From NCBI GenBank assembly GCA_900545535.1, contig UQZN01000007.1, forward strand, positions 1 through 64,000: a DNA stretch of 64,000 nt. Reading direction: 5' to 3'. The stretch comes from an uncultured Phascolarctobacterium sp. (GTDB lineage Bacteria; Bacillota; Negativicutes; Acidaminococcales; Acidaminococcaceae). The position numbers and the translations under genes were made by a program. A model generated the notes under the pieces. It was not told the DNA's origin, searched no databases, and worked only from the letters and a program-made list of their open reading frames with translations. Numbering within the stretch: the stretch's first letter is position 1; every line of letters starts with the position of its first letter. This document shows positions 35,195 to 43,303 of this stretch, one piece after another.

Positions 35195-36637
35195 ATGACG
35201 ATTAAAGTTTATAATACTCTGACCAAACAAAAAGAAGAGTTCGTGCCGGTACATCCTGGCAAAGCCAATATTTATGTCTGCGGCGTCACTCCCTATAATC
35301 ATCCGCATATCGGCAATGCCCGTCCGTTTGTGACCTGGGACGTTATCCGCCGTTTTCTGGAGCATGAAGGCTACGATGTACTGCATGTGCAGAACTTTAC
35401 AGATGTCGATGATAAAATAATCAATACCGCCAATAAAGAGGGCGTTTTGTGGAGTGACATCTGCGGACGTTATATCGACGCTTATTTTGAAGTAATGGAT
35501 AAGCTCAATGTACGCCGTGCGCATGTTTATCCGCGGGTTTCCGAGCATATGGAAGAAATCATTGCAACGGTACAAACGCTGATCGACCGCGGTTATGCGT
35601 ACGAAATGGATGGCGATGTTTATTACAGCGTTGAAAAATTTGAGCATTATGGCGAACTTTCCGGTCGTAATCTGGAAGATATGCTGGCAGGTGCCCGCGT
35701 TGATGTCAACGATAAAAAGCATAATCCCATGGACTTTGCCTTGTGGAAGGCTGCCAAACCCGGGGAACCTTCCTGGAGCAGCCCCTGGGGTGAAGGTCGA
35801 CCTGGCTGGCATATCGAATGTTCGACTATGAGCATGAAATATTTAGGGGAAACCTTCGATTTTCATGGCGGCGGCAGTGATCTGATCTTCCCGCATCATG
35901 AGAACGAGATCGCGCAGTCTGAAGGCTGCACTGGCTGTCATCCCTTTGTTAAATACTGGCTGCATAACGGTTTTATTACTGTTAATGAAGAAAAAATGTC
36001 GAAATCACTGGGCAATTTCTTTATGGTTATTGATATTCTCGAACATTACGAGCCGGAAACACTGCGCTTTTTTATCCTTTCCACACATTACCGCAGCCCG
36101 CTGGATTTCAGTGATGAACGTCTGGCTGAAGCGCAGCGCAGTCTGTCAAGGCTGAAAACGGCCCGGGAAAACCTGCAGGCCCTTACTGCTTTAATGAATG
36201 CCGGACCTACGGAAGAAAGTCTGGCGCTGCGGAAGAAGGCTTTGGAACTGCGCGGCGAGTTTATGGAAGCTATGCGTGATGATTTTAATACGGCTCTGGC
36301 CATCAGCCATATGTTTGCTTTGGCTAAGGAAATCAATATTTATCAGCAAAGCATCATCAGCAGCGGCAGTAAGCCGGATGGAAAGCTGGTAGCCATTCTG
36401 CAGAATGTATTTGCGGAAATGTGCTCGATCATCGGTGTGCTGGAAACAGTTTCCTGTGCTGCTGAAGCTGATGGTAACGGTTTGGAAGAACAGCTGATGG
36501 AGATGCTTATTGCCATGCGCCAGGAAGCAAGAAGCAATAAGGACTATGCTCAGGCCGATGCTTTACGCAATAAGCTGAGTGAACTGGGCATTGTTCTGGA
36601 AGATACTCCTCAGGGCGTACGTTGGAAAAAACAGTGA
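35195..36637 (+). CDS. cysS: Cysteinyl-tRNA synthetase
   Basis: 480 residues from the ATG at 35195, which follows AAAGGAGAG. HIGH-type motif PHIGNARPF, zinc ligands including CGVTPY, ECS and HHENE, and KMSKSLGNFF are all present. C-terminal helical domain ends with a typical basic tail. Charges tRNA-Cys. Overlaps mrnC by four bases. Confidence 0.96.
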   Translation: MTIKVYNTLTKQKEEFVPVHPGKANIYVCGVTPYNHPHIGNARPFVTWDVIRRFLEHEGYDVLHVQNFTDVDDKIINTANKEGVLWSDICGRYIDAYFEVMDKLNVRRAHVYPRVSEHMEEIIATVQTLIDRGYAYEMDGDVYYSVEKFEHYGELSGRNLEDMLAGARVDVNDKKHNPMDFALWKAAKPGEPSWSSPWGEGRPGWHIECSTMSMKYLGETFDFHGGGSDLIFPHHENEIAQSEGCTGCHPFVKYWLHNGFITVNEEKMSKSLGNFFMVIDILEHYEPETLRFFILSTHYRSPLDFSDERLAEAQRSLSRLKTARENLQALTALMNAGPTEESLALRKKALELRGEFMEAMRDDFNTALAISHMFALAKEINIYQQSIISSGSKPDGKLVAILQNVFAEMCSIIGVLETVSCAAEADGNGLEEQLMEMLIAMRQEARSNKDYAQADALRNKLSELGIVLEDTPQGVRWKKQ

Positions 36638-37095
36638 AGTTTGAACAATATCAGCAAATAAAAGCTCATGCTCTGGCAGCCTGTACGGCTGCCGGGCTGA
36701 CTTATGGAGAACCGAAACAACTGAATCCGATACTGTTGGCGTATATCGGGGACGTTGTTTTTTCTCTTTATGTACGCCTGCGGCTATTGCCGACGTCAGG
36801 GCAAGTCCGCGTCATACACGATCTGGGTTCCAAAATGGTGTCGGCGGTAATGCAGGCAAAGGCCATGGAGGTTTTGCTGTCGGATTTGACGGAAGAAGAG
36901 GCTTATATCGCCAAACGTGGACGCAATACTAAATCAATGGTGCCTAAAAGCGCTTCCGTGCATGAATACCGCATGGGAACAGCCTTTGAAGCATTGCTGG
37001 GCTGGTTGTTTTTGAGCAATAAGGAAGAACGGCTGGAGGAAATACTGGAACGTTCTTTTATGATTATTTCAGAGACCATGCAGAAGAAAGGGTGA
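36634..37095 (+). CDS. mrnC: Mini-ribonuclease III (MrnC)
   Basis: 153 residues from the GTG at 36634 (overlapping the cysS stop by four bases, GGAAAA upstream); a TTG at 36622 would add four residues. RNase III catalytic core without a dsRNA-binding domain: AYIGDVVFSLYVR near the start and TAFEALLGWLFL near the end contain the metal-binding Asp and Glu. Matures 23S rRNA in Firmicutes. Conserved position after cysS. Confidence 0.92.
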   Translation: MKFEQYQQIKAHALAACTAAGLTYGEPKQLNPILLAYIGDVVFSLYVRLRLLPTSGQVRVIHDLGSKMVSAVMQAKAMEVLLSDLTEEEAYIAKRGRNTKSMVPKSASVHEYRMGTAFEALLGWLFLSNKEERLEEILERSFMIISETMQKKG

Positions 37096-37101
37096 ATAAA
37101 C

Positions 37102-37797
37102 ATGGAAGTAAAATTACTCAGACATACACCGGAACCTGAAAAGACAGTAGCCATGAGCGCGCGTCTATGCTATTCGCCCATTGGGGCCGCGCAGCTTGAA
37201 GAAAAAATGTCTGATGAACAGGCGGCAAAATTGGTACGCAAACTGGTGGAAATGGGACATTTTTCAACCTTGGAACATGTTACGTTCACCTTTGCTATAG
37301 AAGGAGTTTCCAGAGTACTGACGCATCAGCTGGTACGTCACCGTATCGCTTCTTATTCGCAGCAATCGCAGCGCTATGTTAAAGAGCATGATTTTGAAAC
37401 GATTATGCCTCCTACCATCGCCGCCAGACCTGAAGCTAAGGCCAGGTTTGAACAGCTGATGACGGATATTCAGACTATGTATAACGAATTTACCGAAGAG
37501 TTTGGGATCCCGGCAGAAGATGCCCGTTATGTGCTTCCCAATGCGGCGGAAACTAAAATAGTTGCAACGTTTAACGTCAGGTCTTTGATGAATTTCTTCA
37601 GCCTGCGTTGCTGTAATCGTGCGCAGTGGGAGATCAGGCAGCTTGCGGAAAGAATGCTGGCTGAATGTAAAAAAGTCGCACCGGTATTATTTGAAAACGC
37701 GGGGCCGACCTGTGTCAGCGAAGGTATCTGCCGTGAAGGAGCAATGAGCTGCGGCCGGTTGGCAGCTATTCTGGCGGCCAAACAAAAACAGCAGTGA
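37102..37797 (+). CDS. thyX: Flavin-dependent thymidylate synthase ThyX
   Basis: 231 residues. The ThyX motif RHRxxS is seen in RHRIASYSQQSQRY; CNRAQWEIR and NAAETKIVATFNVRSL further mark the family. Methylates dUMP using methylene-tetrahydrofolate and FAD/NADPH. Between mrnC and rlmB, an arrangement common in several Clostridia but not Bacillus. Confidence 0.95.
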   Translation: MEVKLLRHTPEPEKTVAMSARLCYSPIGAAQLEEKMSDEQAAKLVRKLVEMGHFSTLEHVTFTFAIEGVSRVLTHQLVRHRIASYSQQSQRYVKEHDFETIMPPTIAARPEAKARFEQLMTDIQTMYNEFTEEFGIPAEDARYVLPNAAETKIVATFNVRSLMNFFSLRCCNRAQWEIRQLAERMLAECKKVAPVLFENAGPTCVSEGICREGAMSCGRLAAILAAKQKQQ

Positions 37798-37812
37798 TAA
37801 TTAGGAGGAACT

Positions 37813-38559
37813 ATGTCTGAAGAAATTCTTGCCGGACGCAATTCTGTAACAGAGGCCTTGCGCAGCGGCAGATCTATCAATAAACTGTTTGTGCAGGATG
37901 GCATCAAAGGCGGCAGTGTCAGCGAGATTCTTGGTCTGGCAAAAACTGCGGGCGTAGTTCTGGAGTTTTGCAAATCTGAAAGACTGGACAAACTGGCTGG
38001 CGGACTGCGCCATCAGGGGTTTGTCGCTTTAGCTGCCCCTATTCGTTTTCACAGCCTGGAAGAGGTTTTGGCGTTGGCAGAGGAAAAGGGTGAAGCTCCT
38101 TTTTTACTGCTATTGGATGAGCTGCAGGACCCTCAGAATGTAGGAGCTTTGATCAGAACAGCTGACGCTGCCGGTGTACATGGAGTGTTGCTTCCCAAGC
38201 GGCGCAGCTGTCCGCTGAATGCTGTGGTGGCAAAAATTTCTGCCGGCGCGGTAGAATATGTGCCTGTAGTCCAGATCGGCAATATTCCGCAGACGATTGA
38301 AGAGCTGAAGAAACTTGGTTTTTGGATCGCTGGAGCGGATATGCAGGGTGAAGATTATTATAAAAGTAATCTGACCGGCCCGATGGTCATTGTAGTGGGC
38401 GCTGAGGGTAAAGGTTTGGGACGGCTTGTGAAAGAAAAATGCGATATTATTGTCAGTCTGCCGATGCAGGGCGGCGTTTCTTCGCTGAATGCTTCGGCGG
38501 CAGGAGCTGTTTTGTTGTATGAGGTCGTGCGTCAGCGTCGGGTGCAGGCGAGCGTTTAA
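37813..38559 (+). CDS. rlmB: 23S rRNA (guanosine-2'-O-)-methyltransferase RlmB (TrmH/SpoU family)
   Basis: 248 residues. N-terminal substrate-binding domain (AGRNSVTEALRSGRSI), then the SPOUT knot with motif 1 LDELQDPQNVGALIRTADAAG, motif 2 VVGAEGKGLGRLVKEKCD and motif 3 SLNASAAGAVLLYE. Methylates a conserved guanosine of 23S rRNA. Start follows TTAGGAGG. Conserved yacO position. Confidence 0.93.
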   Translation: MSEEILAGRNSVTEALRSGRSINKLFVQDGIKGGSVSEILGLAKTAGVVLEFCKSERLDKLAGGLRHQGFVALAAPIRFHSLEEVLALAEEKGEAPFLLLLDELQDPQNVGALIRTADAAGVHGVLLPKRRSCPLNAVVAKISAGAVEYVPVVQIGNIPQTIEELKKLGFWIAGADMQGEDYYKSNLTGPMVIVVGAEGKGLGRLVKEKCDIIVSLPMQGGVSSLNASAAGAVLLYEVVRQRRVQASV

Positions 38560-38562
38560 ATT

Positions 38563-39078
38563 ATGAAAGAATGGCTTGTGGTAGACGGCTATAATGTTAT
38601 TAATAACTGGCAGGATTTTCGCAAATTGCGGGAGGAGAATCTTGAGCATGCCCGCGAGATTTTAAAAGAAAAATTAGCCGAATATATAGCTTTTAAGGGG
38701 TATGCGGGAATCGTTGTTTTTGATGCTCAGGAAGTACAGGGAGTTGCTTCGTTTGAAAAGAAAGGAGCCTTGGAGGTTGTCTTTACAAATGAAGGGGAAA
38801 CTGCTGATTCATGGATCGAGCGCCGCGTGTATGAGCTTGTAAAAGGCGGCAACAATGTTTTTGTTGTGACCAGCGATTACGCAGAGCAGCTGAATGTCTT
38901 GGGAAGCGGTGCCTACAGGGTCTCGGCCCGTGAATTCCGTGAAGAGTATCTGCTTACAAAAAAACAGATCGCACAGCGCAGCGAACAGCTCACAGGCGGT
39001 TTGAGCCGTAATGAGCTGGGAGGCAGGCTGCAGGAGCATATTCTGGATCATTTTGAAAAACTGCGTCGTGATACCTAA
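38563..39078 (+). CDS. rae1: NYN-domain ribonuclease (YacP/Rae1)
   Basis: 171 residues. PIN-like NYN fold: WLVVDGYNVINNW near the start with the first catalytic Asp, VVFDAQ, and FTNEGETADSWIE and VTSDYAEQL carrying further acidic residues. Bacillus Rae1 cleaves mRNA in the ribosomal A-site. Three bases downstream of rlmB; ribosome binding site weak, so translational coupling is likely. Confidence 0.88.
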   Translation: MKEWLVVDGYNVINNWQDFRKLREENLEHAREILKEKLAEYIAFKGYAGIVVFDAQEVQGVASFEKKGALEVVFTNEGETADSWIERRVYELVKGGNNVFVVTSDYAEQLNVLGSGAYRVSAREFREEYLLTKKQIAQRSEQLTGGLSRNELGGRLQEHILDHFEKLRRDT

Positions 39079-39081
39079 AAA

Positions 39082-39110
39082 TTGACGCTTACATAAGTAT
39101 GGAGTATAAT
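39082..39110 (+). promoter_or_regulatory. sigH promoter
   Basis: TTGACG (39082-39087), 17-base spacer, TATAAT (39105-39110). Confidence 0.8.
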
Positions 39111-39159
39111 GAAAAAGCTGACAGATGCAGGAAATTCCTAGGAAACGGAGGTTGTGCCA

Positions 39160-39885
39160 ATGAGTACGGAAACGCCATATAATCCTTATGCTGCTTTTGA
39201 AAACATGGCGGATGAAGATGTCGTCTTAAAGGCTAAACAAGAAGATAACGCGCTTGCTCAGGAATATCTTTTGCATAAATACCGTAATTTTGTGCGGGCT
39301 AAAGCCAGAAGCTATTTTTTAATAGGTGCCGAACGGGAGGATATCATCCAGGAAGGGATGATCGGGCTTTATAAAGCTATTCGTGATTTTCGCGGCGATA
39401 AGCTGTCGTCGTTCAGAGCTTTTGCTGAACTGTGTGTGACACGTCAGATTATTACAGCTATCAAAACAGCAACTAGACAGAAGCATATACCGCTTAATTC
39501 GTATGTTTCTTTGAATAAGCCTATTTATGAAGAAGATTCTGACAGAACCTTGCTGGATATCATTTCCGGTGTCAAAGTTGCTAATCCTGAAGATATGATC
39601 ATCAGCAGAGAAGAGTTTGCTGATATCGAAAATAAAATGAATAATATCCTCAGTGATCTTGAATGGAAAGTCCTGATGAGCTATCTGGATGGTAAATCCT
39701 ATCAGGAGATTGCCGTTGAACTGGACAGGCATATCAAATCGATCGATAATGCCCTGCAGAGGGTAAAACGTAAATTGGAAAAATATATTACCAACCGTAA
39801 TGATAATACCGATCTGAGCGAAGTCTACAGCGGGCTTTTAGCCATTGATCCCAGCGAACGGTTCACTCATCGCAAACGTGATTGA
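39160..39885 (+). CDS. sigH: RNA polymerase sigma factor SigH (Spo0H-like)
   Basis: 241 residues from the ATG at 39160 (GGAGG eight bases upstream). Sigma region 2 includes EDIIQEGMIGLYKAIRDF and ELCVTRQIITAIKTATRQKH; region 4 is DGKSYQEIAVELDRHIKSIDNALQRVKRKL. It directs transition-phase and early sporulation or competence genes in Bacillus. Conserved chromosome position. The C-terminal 25-residue tail (DNTDLSEVYS...) is longer than in Bacillus. Confidence 0.9.
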   Translation: MSTETPYNPYAAFENMADEDVVLKAKQEDNALAQEYLLHKYRNFVRAKARSYFLIGAEREDIIQEGMIGLYKAIRDFRGDKLSSFRAFAELCVTRQIITAIKTATRQKHIPLNSYVSLNKPIYEEDSDRTLLDIISGVKVANPEDMIISREEFADIENKMNNILSDLEWKVLMSYLDGKSYQEIAVELDRHIKSIDNALQRVKRKLEKYITNRNDNTDLSEVYSGLLAIDPSERFTHRKRD

Positions 39886-39912
39886 TAAATTGATAAATGT
39901 GAAACAAAATAG

Positions 39913-39951
39913 TAACATCATTTAGATTTTTCTGAATGATGTTATTTTTTT
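39913..39951 (+). terminator. sigH terminator
   Basis: 14-bp stem with one G-T pair (39913-39926 with 39931-39944), TTTT loop, T-run after. Confidence 0.9.
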
Positions 39952-40040
39952 AAAGGATTTCGTAAACAAACAGCGAATATAGCAGTAACTGGAAAGTGAA
40001 GGGCAAATTTTACGCTGAGCGTAATTGGGAGGTAATGGAC

Positions 40041-40502
40041 ATGAGCCAAGTAGAAGAATTTGTAAAAATTGTAGAAGGCGTCAAAGACCATGATGTAAAA
40101 GTAGTTATCGTAACTGGTAAACCGGGCAGCGGTAAAAGCAAGGTGCTGCGCGAAGCTGCTGAAGAGAAGAAATGGGATTACATCGATTGCCGTCTTTTGA
40201 TTACTGAAAAATTTTTGGAGGTTCCTCCTGGAGAGCGTCAGGCAAAAGCACCTGAGATGATGGCGGATATATTGGAAGGCTATGACAGCGAGGTTATTTT
40301 GCTTGATCGTCTGCAAACCCTGTTTGTACCGGTATTTCATATTGATGTTGATGCTTTGCTGCATAAGCTCAGCGAAAAGTTTGTTATTGTAACAGCTTGG
40401 CCGGGTTACCTTGAAGAAGGAAAACTCTGTTATGATAAATTTGATGGAACGGAGTCCATCCGTATCAGTTCGGAAGGGTTTACGGTTTGGAACGTTGATT
40501 AA
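40041..40502 (+). CDS. Orphan BrxF-like P-loop protein
   Basis: 153 residues from the ATG at 40041, eight bases after GGGAGG. Walker A GKPGSGKS (26-33), Walker B VILLD (85-89), LFVP shortly after, and TAWPG (118-122). The order Walker A, APEMM, ILLD-x5-LFVP-x4-D, LSEKFVIVTAWPG, L-x-Y matches my memory of BrxF, the small P-loop protein of type 3 BREX phage defence. None of the other BREX genes (brxC, pglX, pglZ, brxA) is in this window. It lies 16 bases before pfkA and is probably co-transcribed. Function here unknown. Confidence 0.65.
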   Translation: MSQVEEFVKIVEGVKDHDVKVVIVTGKPGSGKSKVLREAAEEKKWDYIDCRLLITEKFLEVPPGERQAKAPEMMADILEGYDSEVILLDRLQTLFVPVFHIDVDALLHKLSEKFVIVTAWPGYLEEGKLCYDKFDGTESIRISSEGFTVWNVD

Positions 40503-40518
40503 AAAAGCGAGGTAAGTA

Positions 40519-41613
40519 ATGAGCCAAGCAAAGAAAAGGCTGGCAGTTTTAACTGGCGGCGGTGATTGCCCCGGGTTAAACGCAGTTATCAGGGCAGTAG
40601 TAAAAACGGCCCTTAATAATGAATATGAGATATTTGGCATAGAAAACGGTTTCAACGGACTGGTGACAGGCCGGATGGGGCTGATGGACTATAAAGATGT
40701 TTCGGGAATCCTGCCTCGGGGCGGAACGATTCTTGGAACGACTAACCGCGACAATCCCTTCAAGTTTGCTGTGGAAGAAAACGGGGAATTGGTTTATTTC
40801 GATAAACGCGCGGAAGTAATGGCTAATCTTGAAAAAAATGGTATCGAAGCTTTAGTGGTTATCGGCGGAGACGGCAGCTTGAATATAGCTGCAAGACTGG
40901 CTAAAGAATGCGGAGTAAAGGTCGTGGGGGTACCCAAAACGATCGATAACGACCTTCCGTGTACAGAACGTACTTTTGGTTTTGACACAGCAATGGCGAT
41001 GGCTACGGAAGCTTTGGATAGGATCCATACAACGGCAGAATCTCATCACCGCGTTATGGCGCTGGAGGTTATGGGGCGTTATGCTGGTTGGATCGCATTG
41101 CATTCCGGCATAGCCGGTGGAGCAGATGTTATTTTGATACCGGAGATACCCTACAGTATCGATTCGGTTATTGGAAAAATCAGGGCCCGCCAGGCAGCCG
41201 GGAAACAATTCAGTATTATTGTTGTAGCTGAAGGAGCAAGACCTGTGGGCGGTGAGATGTCTGTCGCACGCATGGTCAAGGGAAGCTTCGAGCCCATTCG
41301 TCTCGGCGGAGCAGGAGAAAAACTGGTTCGTGAGATCGAGGAGAAAACGGGTATCGAATCGCGGTGTACTGTATTGGGTTATCTACAAAGAGGCGGCACG
41401 CCTACACCTTTCGACAGAGTTCTTTCTACGCGTTATGGTGTAGCAGCGGTCGAGGCTTGCATACGCAAGGAATATAACGTTATGGTATCACTGCAAAACG
41501 ATAAGATCGTTACGGAGCCTATTGAGAAAGTTGCCTCCAAGCCACGGTTAGTACCAGTAGACAGCGATATAATTCGCACAGGACGTCAAATGGGCTTATG
41601 TTTTGGTGACTGA
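40519..41613 (+). CDS. pfkA: 6-phosphofructokinase (ATP-dependent type, group III-like)
   Basis: 364 residues, longer than the 320 of the E. coli enzyme. Catalyses fructose-6-phosphate phosphorylation. GGGDCPGLNAVIR (13-25) and GGDGS (116-120) form the nucleotide site; catalytic Asp pair in PKTIDNDLP. Gly119 (E. coli Gly104) predicts ATP use, whereas PPi enzymes have Asp there. Lys140 replaces E. coli Gly124, a mix seen in actinobacterial group III enzymes. MGRYAGWIAL and GYLQRGGTPTPFD complete the pattern. Confidence 0.93.
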   Translation: MSQAKKRLAVLTGGGDCPGLNAVIRAVVKTALNNEYEIFGIENGFNGLVTGRMGLMDYKDVSGILPRGGTILGTTNRDNPFKFAVEENGELVYFDKRAEVMANLEKNGIEALVVIGGDGSLNIAARLAKECGVKVVGVPKTIDNDLPCTERTFGFDTAMAMATEALDRIHTTAESHHRVMALEVMGRYAGWIALHSGIAGGADVILIPEIPYSIDSVIGKIRARQAAGKQFSIIVVAEGARPVGGEMSVARMVKGSFEPIRLGGAGEKLVREIEEKTGIESRCTVLGYLQRGGTPTPFDRVLSTRYGVAAVEACIRKEYNVMVSLQNDKIVTEPIEKVASKPRLVPVDSDIIRTGRQMGLCFGD

Positions 41614-41658
41614 CTTGATAAGTCAAATCAAAGAACTTTAGTTTACAGCAACATTCAG

Positions 41659-41697
41659 AGGACAGCGGAAATGGACGCCGCTGTCCTTTTCTTTGTT
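41659..41697 (+). terminator. pfkA terminator
   Basis: AGGACAGCGG (41659-41668) pairs with CCGCTGTCCT (41678-41687), then a T-rich tail. Confidence 0.9.
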
Positions 41698-41737
41698 ATT
41701 ATTCAGGTAAATTTCAGGTAAATTTATATAATTAAAC

Positions 41738-41766
41738 TTGGCGGTAGAGATAATAACCTGTATAAT
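41738..41766 (+). promoter_or_regulatory. uppP promoter
   Basis: TTGGCG (41738-41743), 17-base spacer, TATAAT (41761-41766). Confidence 0.65.
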
Positions 41767-41822
41767 GTAGAAGTTAGTAAAAATTATGCGATAAGGTAAT
41801 TGTGGAAGGATCGATAACGATA

Positions 41823-42626
41823 ATGGATCAGAATTTGATAGCGGTAATAGTAGGCTTTGTAGAAGGTGTAACTGAGTTTTTGCCAGTATCATCAACAGGG
41901 CATATGATCATAGTAGGGCATATGCTGGGGTTTGATGGTCCGGCGGCAGATATTTTTGACATTTTCGTACAGCTGGGAGCAATCCTGTCAGTTATTTTTA
42001 TTTATAAAGAGCGGTTTTCCAGATTTTTTACCAAGGAAGGCTGGCAGGTTGATAAGGGCCTGAGCGTTTGGCATGTAGCTGTTGGTATTGTCCCTGTAAT
42101 GGGCGTGGCATTTTTTGCGTATAAATATATCAAAGAATATCTTTTTTCACCTTTCACGGTCGCAATAGGTTTGGTATTAGGCGCGTTATTAATGATGTAT
42201 GCTGAATATAAGACAAAAGATAAACAATCGGAATTGCTGGATGATGTGGATAAAATTTCTTTGAAACAGGCTGCTCTTGTCGGGGCATTTCAGCTGCTTT
42301 CGTTGTGGCCAGGATTTTCCAGGTCGGGAAGCACTTTGGCAGGAGGTCTTTTGGTAGGACTGAAACGCGAGACCGCGGCAAATTATACTTTTTTGATTGC
42401 AGTACCATTGATGTTTGTAGCGTGTCTGTACGATCTTTTAAAAAATATCAGTATATTGACAGTTGATGATCTGCAGATGTTGGCGATAGGTTTTGTGGTT
42501 GCATTCGTGGTTGCTTACTGGTCTGTATTGTGGTTTTTAAAATTTCTTCATAAATATAGCTTGACATCTTTTGCATATTATCGTATCATACTTGCTGTAG
42601 CTGCTTTAACATACTTTTACTTTTAA
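41823..42626 (+). CDS. uppP: Undecaprenyl-diphosphatase UppP (BacA)
   Basis: 267 residues from the ATG at 41823; a GTG at 41802 with AAGG upstream is an equally possible start. About seven membrane segments. Active-site motifs EGVTEFLPVSSTGHM (12-27) and the second PGFSRSGST are clear. Dephosphorylates undecaprenyl pyrophosphate to recycle the lipid carrier for peptidoglycan and outer-membrane polysaccharide, and gives bacitracin resistance. Confidence 0.94.
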   Translation: MDQNLIAVIVGFVEGVTEFLPVSSTGHMIIVGHMLGFDGPAADIFDIFVQLGAILSVIFIYKERFSRFFTKEGWQVDKGLSVWHVAVGIVPVMGVAFFAYKYIKEYLFSPFTVAIGLVLGALLMMYAEYKTKDKQSELLDDVDKISLKQAALVGAFQLLSLWPGFSRSGSTLAGGLLVGLKRETAANYTFLIAVPLMFVACLYDLLKNISILTVDDLQMLAIGFVVAFVVAYWSVLWFLKFLHKYSLTSFAYYRIILAVAALTYFYF

Positions 42627-42667
42627 AGAGTTTTGTAAAAAAAGTTACTGAATTAATTGAAAAGTAG

Positions 42668-42696
42668 TTGACAAAATGATTATGTTAATATATAAT
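42668..42696 (+). promoter_or_regulatory. tRNA operon promoter, full consensus
   Basis: TTGACA (42668-42673), 17-base spacer, TATAAT (42691-42696): a perfect sigma-A promoter 21 bases upstream of the first tRNA. Confidence 0.92.
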
Positions 42697-42717
42697 CTTC
42701 CTTGTCACTAATTAAGT

Positions 42718-42793
42718 GCTGGCATAGCTCAACTGGTAGAGCAGCTGACTTGTAATCAGCAGGTTGTGGGTTCAAGTCCTATTGCCAGCTCCA
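42718..42793 (+). tRNA. tRNA-Thr (TGT)
   Basis: 76 bases with encoded CCA. Acceptor stem GCTGGCA/TGCCAGC; anticodon loop CTTGTAA gives TGT. First of five tRNAs. Confidence 0.95.
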
Positions 42794-42797
42794 AAAT

Positions 42798-42882
42798 GGA
42801 GAGGTTCCCGAGTGGCTAAAGGGAGCAGACTGTAAATCTGCCGCGTTTCGCTTCGTTGGTTCGAATCCAACCCTCTCCACCA
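42798..42882 (+). tRNA. tRNA-Tyr (GTA)
   Basis: 85 bases with a long variable arm and encoded CCA. Acceptor GGAGAGG/CCTCTCC; anticodon loop CTGTAAA gives GTA. Confidence 0.95.
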
Positions 42883-42902
42883 CTTTCTTAATTAGTTTTC
42901 AT

Positions 42903-42978
<76 letters not shown>

Positions 42979-42997
42979 TTTGTTATTTGGTTGCGAT

Positions 42998-43073
42998 GCT
43001 GATGTAGCTCAGTCGGCAGAGCGTATCCTTGGTAAGGATAAGGTCACCAGTTCAATCCTGGTCATCAGCTCCA
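42998..43073 (+). tRNA. tRNA-Thr (GGT)
   Basis: 76 bases with encoded CCA. Acceptor GCTGATG/CATCAGC; anticodon loop TTGGTAA gives GGT. Confidence 0.94.
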
Positions 43074-43082
43074 AATAAATAT

Positions 43083-43159
43083 GGCGGCGTAGCTCAGTTG
43101 GCTAGAGCATTCGGTTCATACCCGGAGTGTCCGCGGTTCAAATCCGTGCGCCGCCACCA
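43083..43159 (+). tRNA. Elongator tRNA-Met (CAT)
   Basis: 77 bases with encoded CCA. Acceptor GGCGGCG/CGCCGCC; loop TTCATAC gives CAT. The body resembles Bacillus elongator tRNA-Met more than tRNA-Ile2. Confidence 0.92.
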
Positions 43160-43168
43160 ATAAAAAAT

Positions 43169-43198
43169 AAAACCTCAGTGATGGGGTTTTTTTTATTA
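43169..43198 (+). terminator. tRNA operon terminator
   Basis: AAAACCTC (43169-43176) pairs with GGGGTTTT (43183-43190), one G-T pair, eight following T residues overlapping. It lies between the tRNAs and tuf. Confidence 0.75.
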
Positions 43199-43222
43199 TA
43201 ATCATAAAACTGCAAGCAGGAG

Positions 43223-43252
43223 TTTACAGGCTGGCGGCGAATATGGTAAAAT
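43223..43252 (+). promoter_or_regulatory. Putative tuf promoter
   Basis: TTTACA (43223-43228), 18-base spacer, TAAAAT (43247-43252). Confidence 0.55.
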
Positions 43253-43303
43253 GGCTTCAAAGCCTATTTTATAAATAACAAAAGAGATTCGGAGGAAAAA
43301 TGA

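Noticed and set aside
40041..42626. A BREX defence island
   Set aside because: Only the BrxF-like gene is present; neighbours are pfkA and uppP, with no methylase, PglZ or BrxC.
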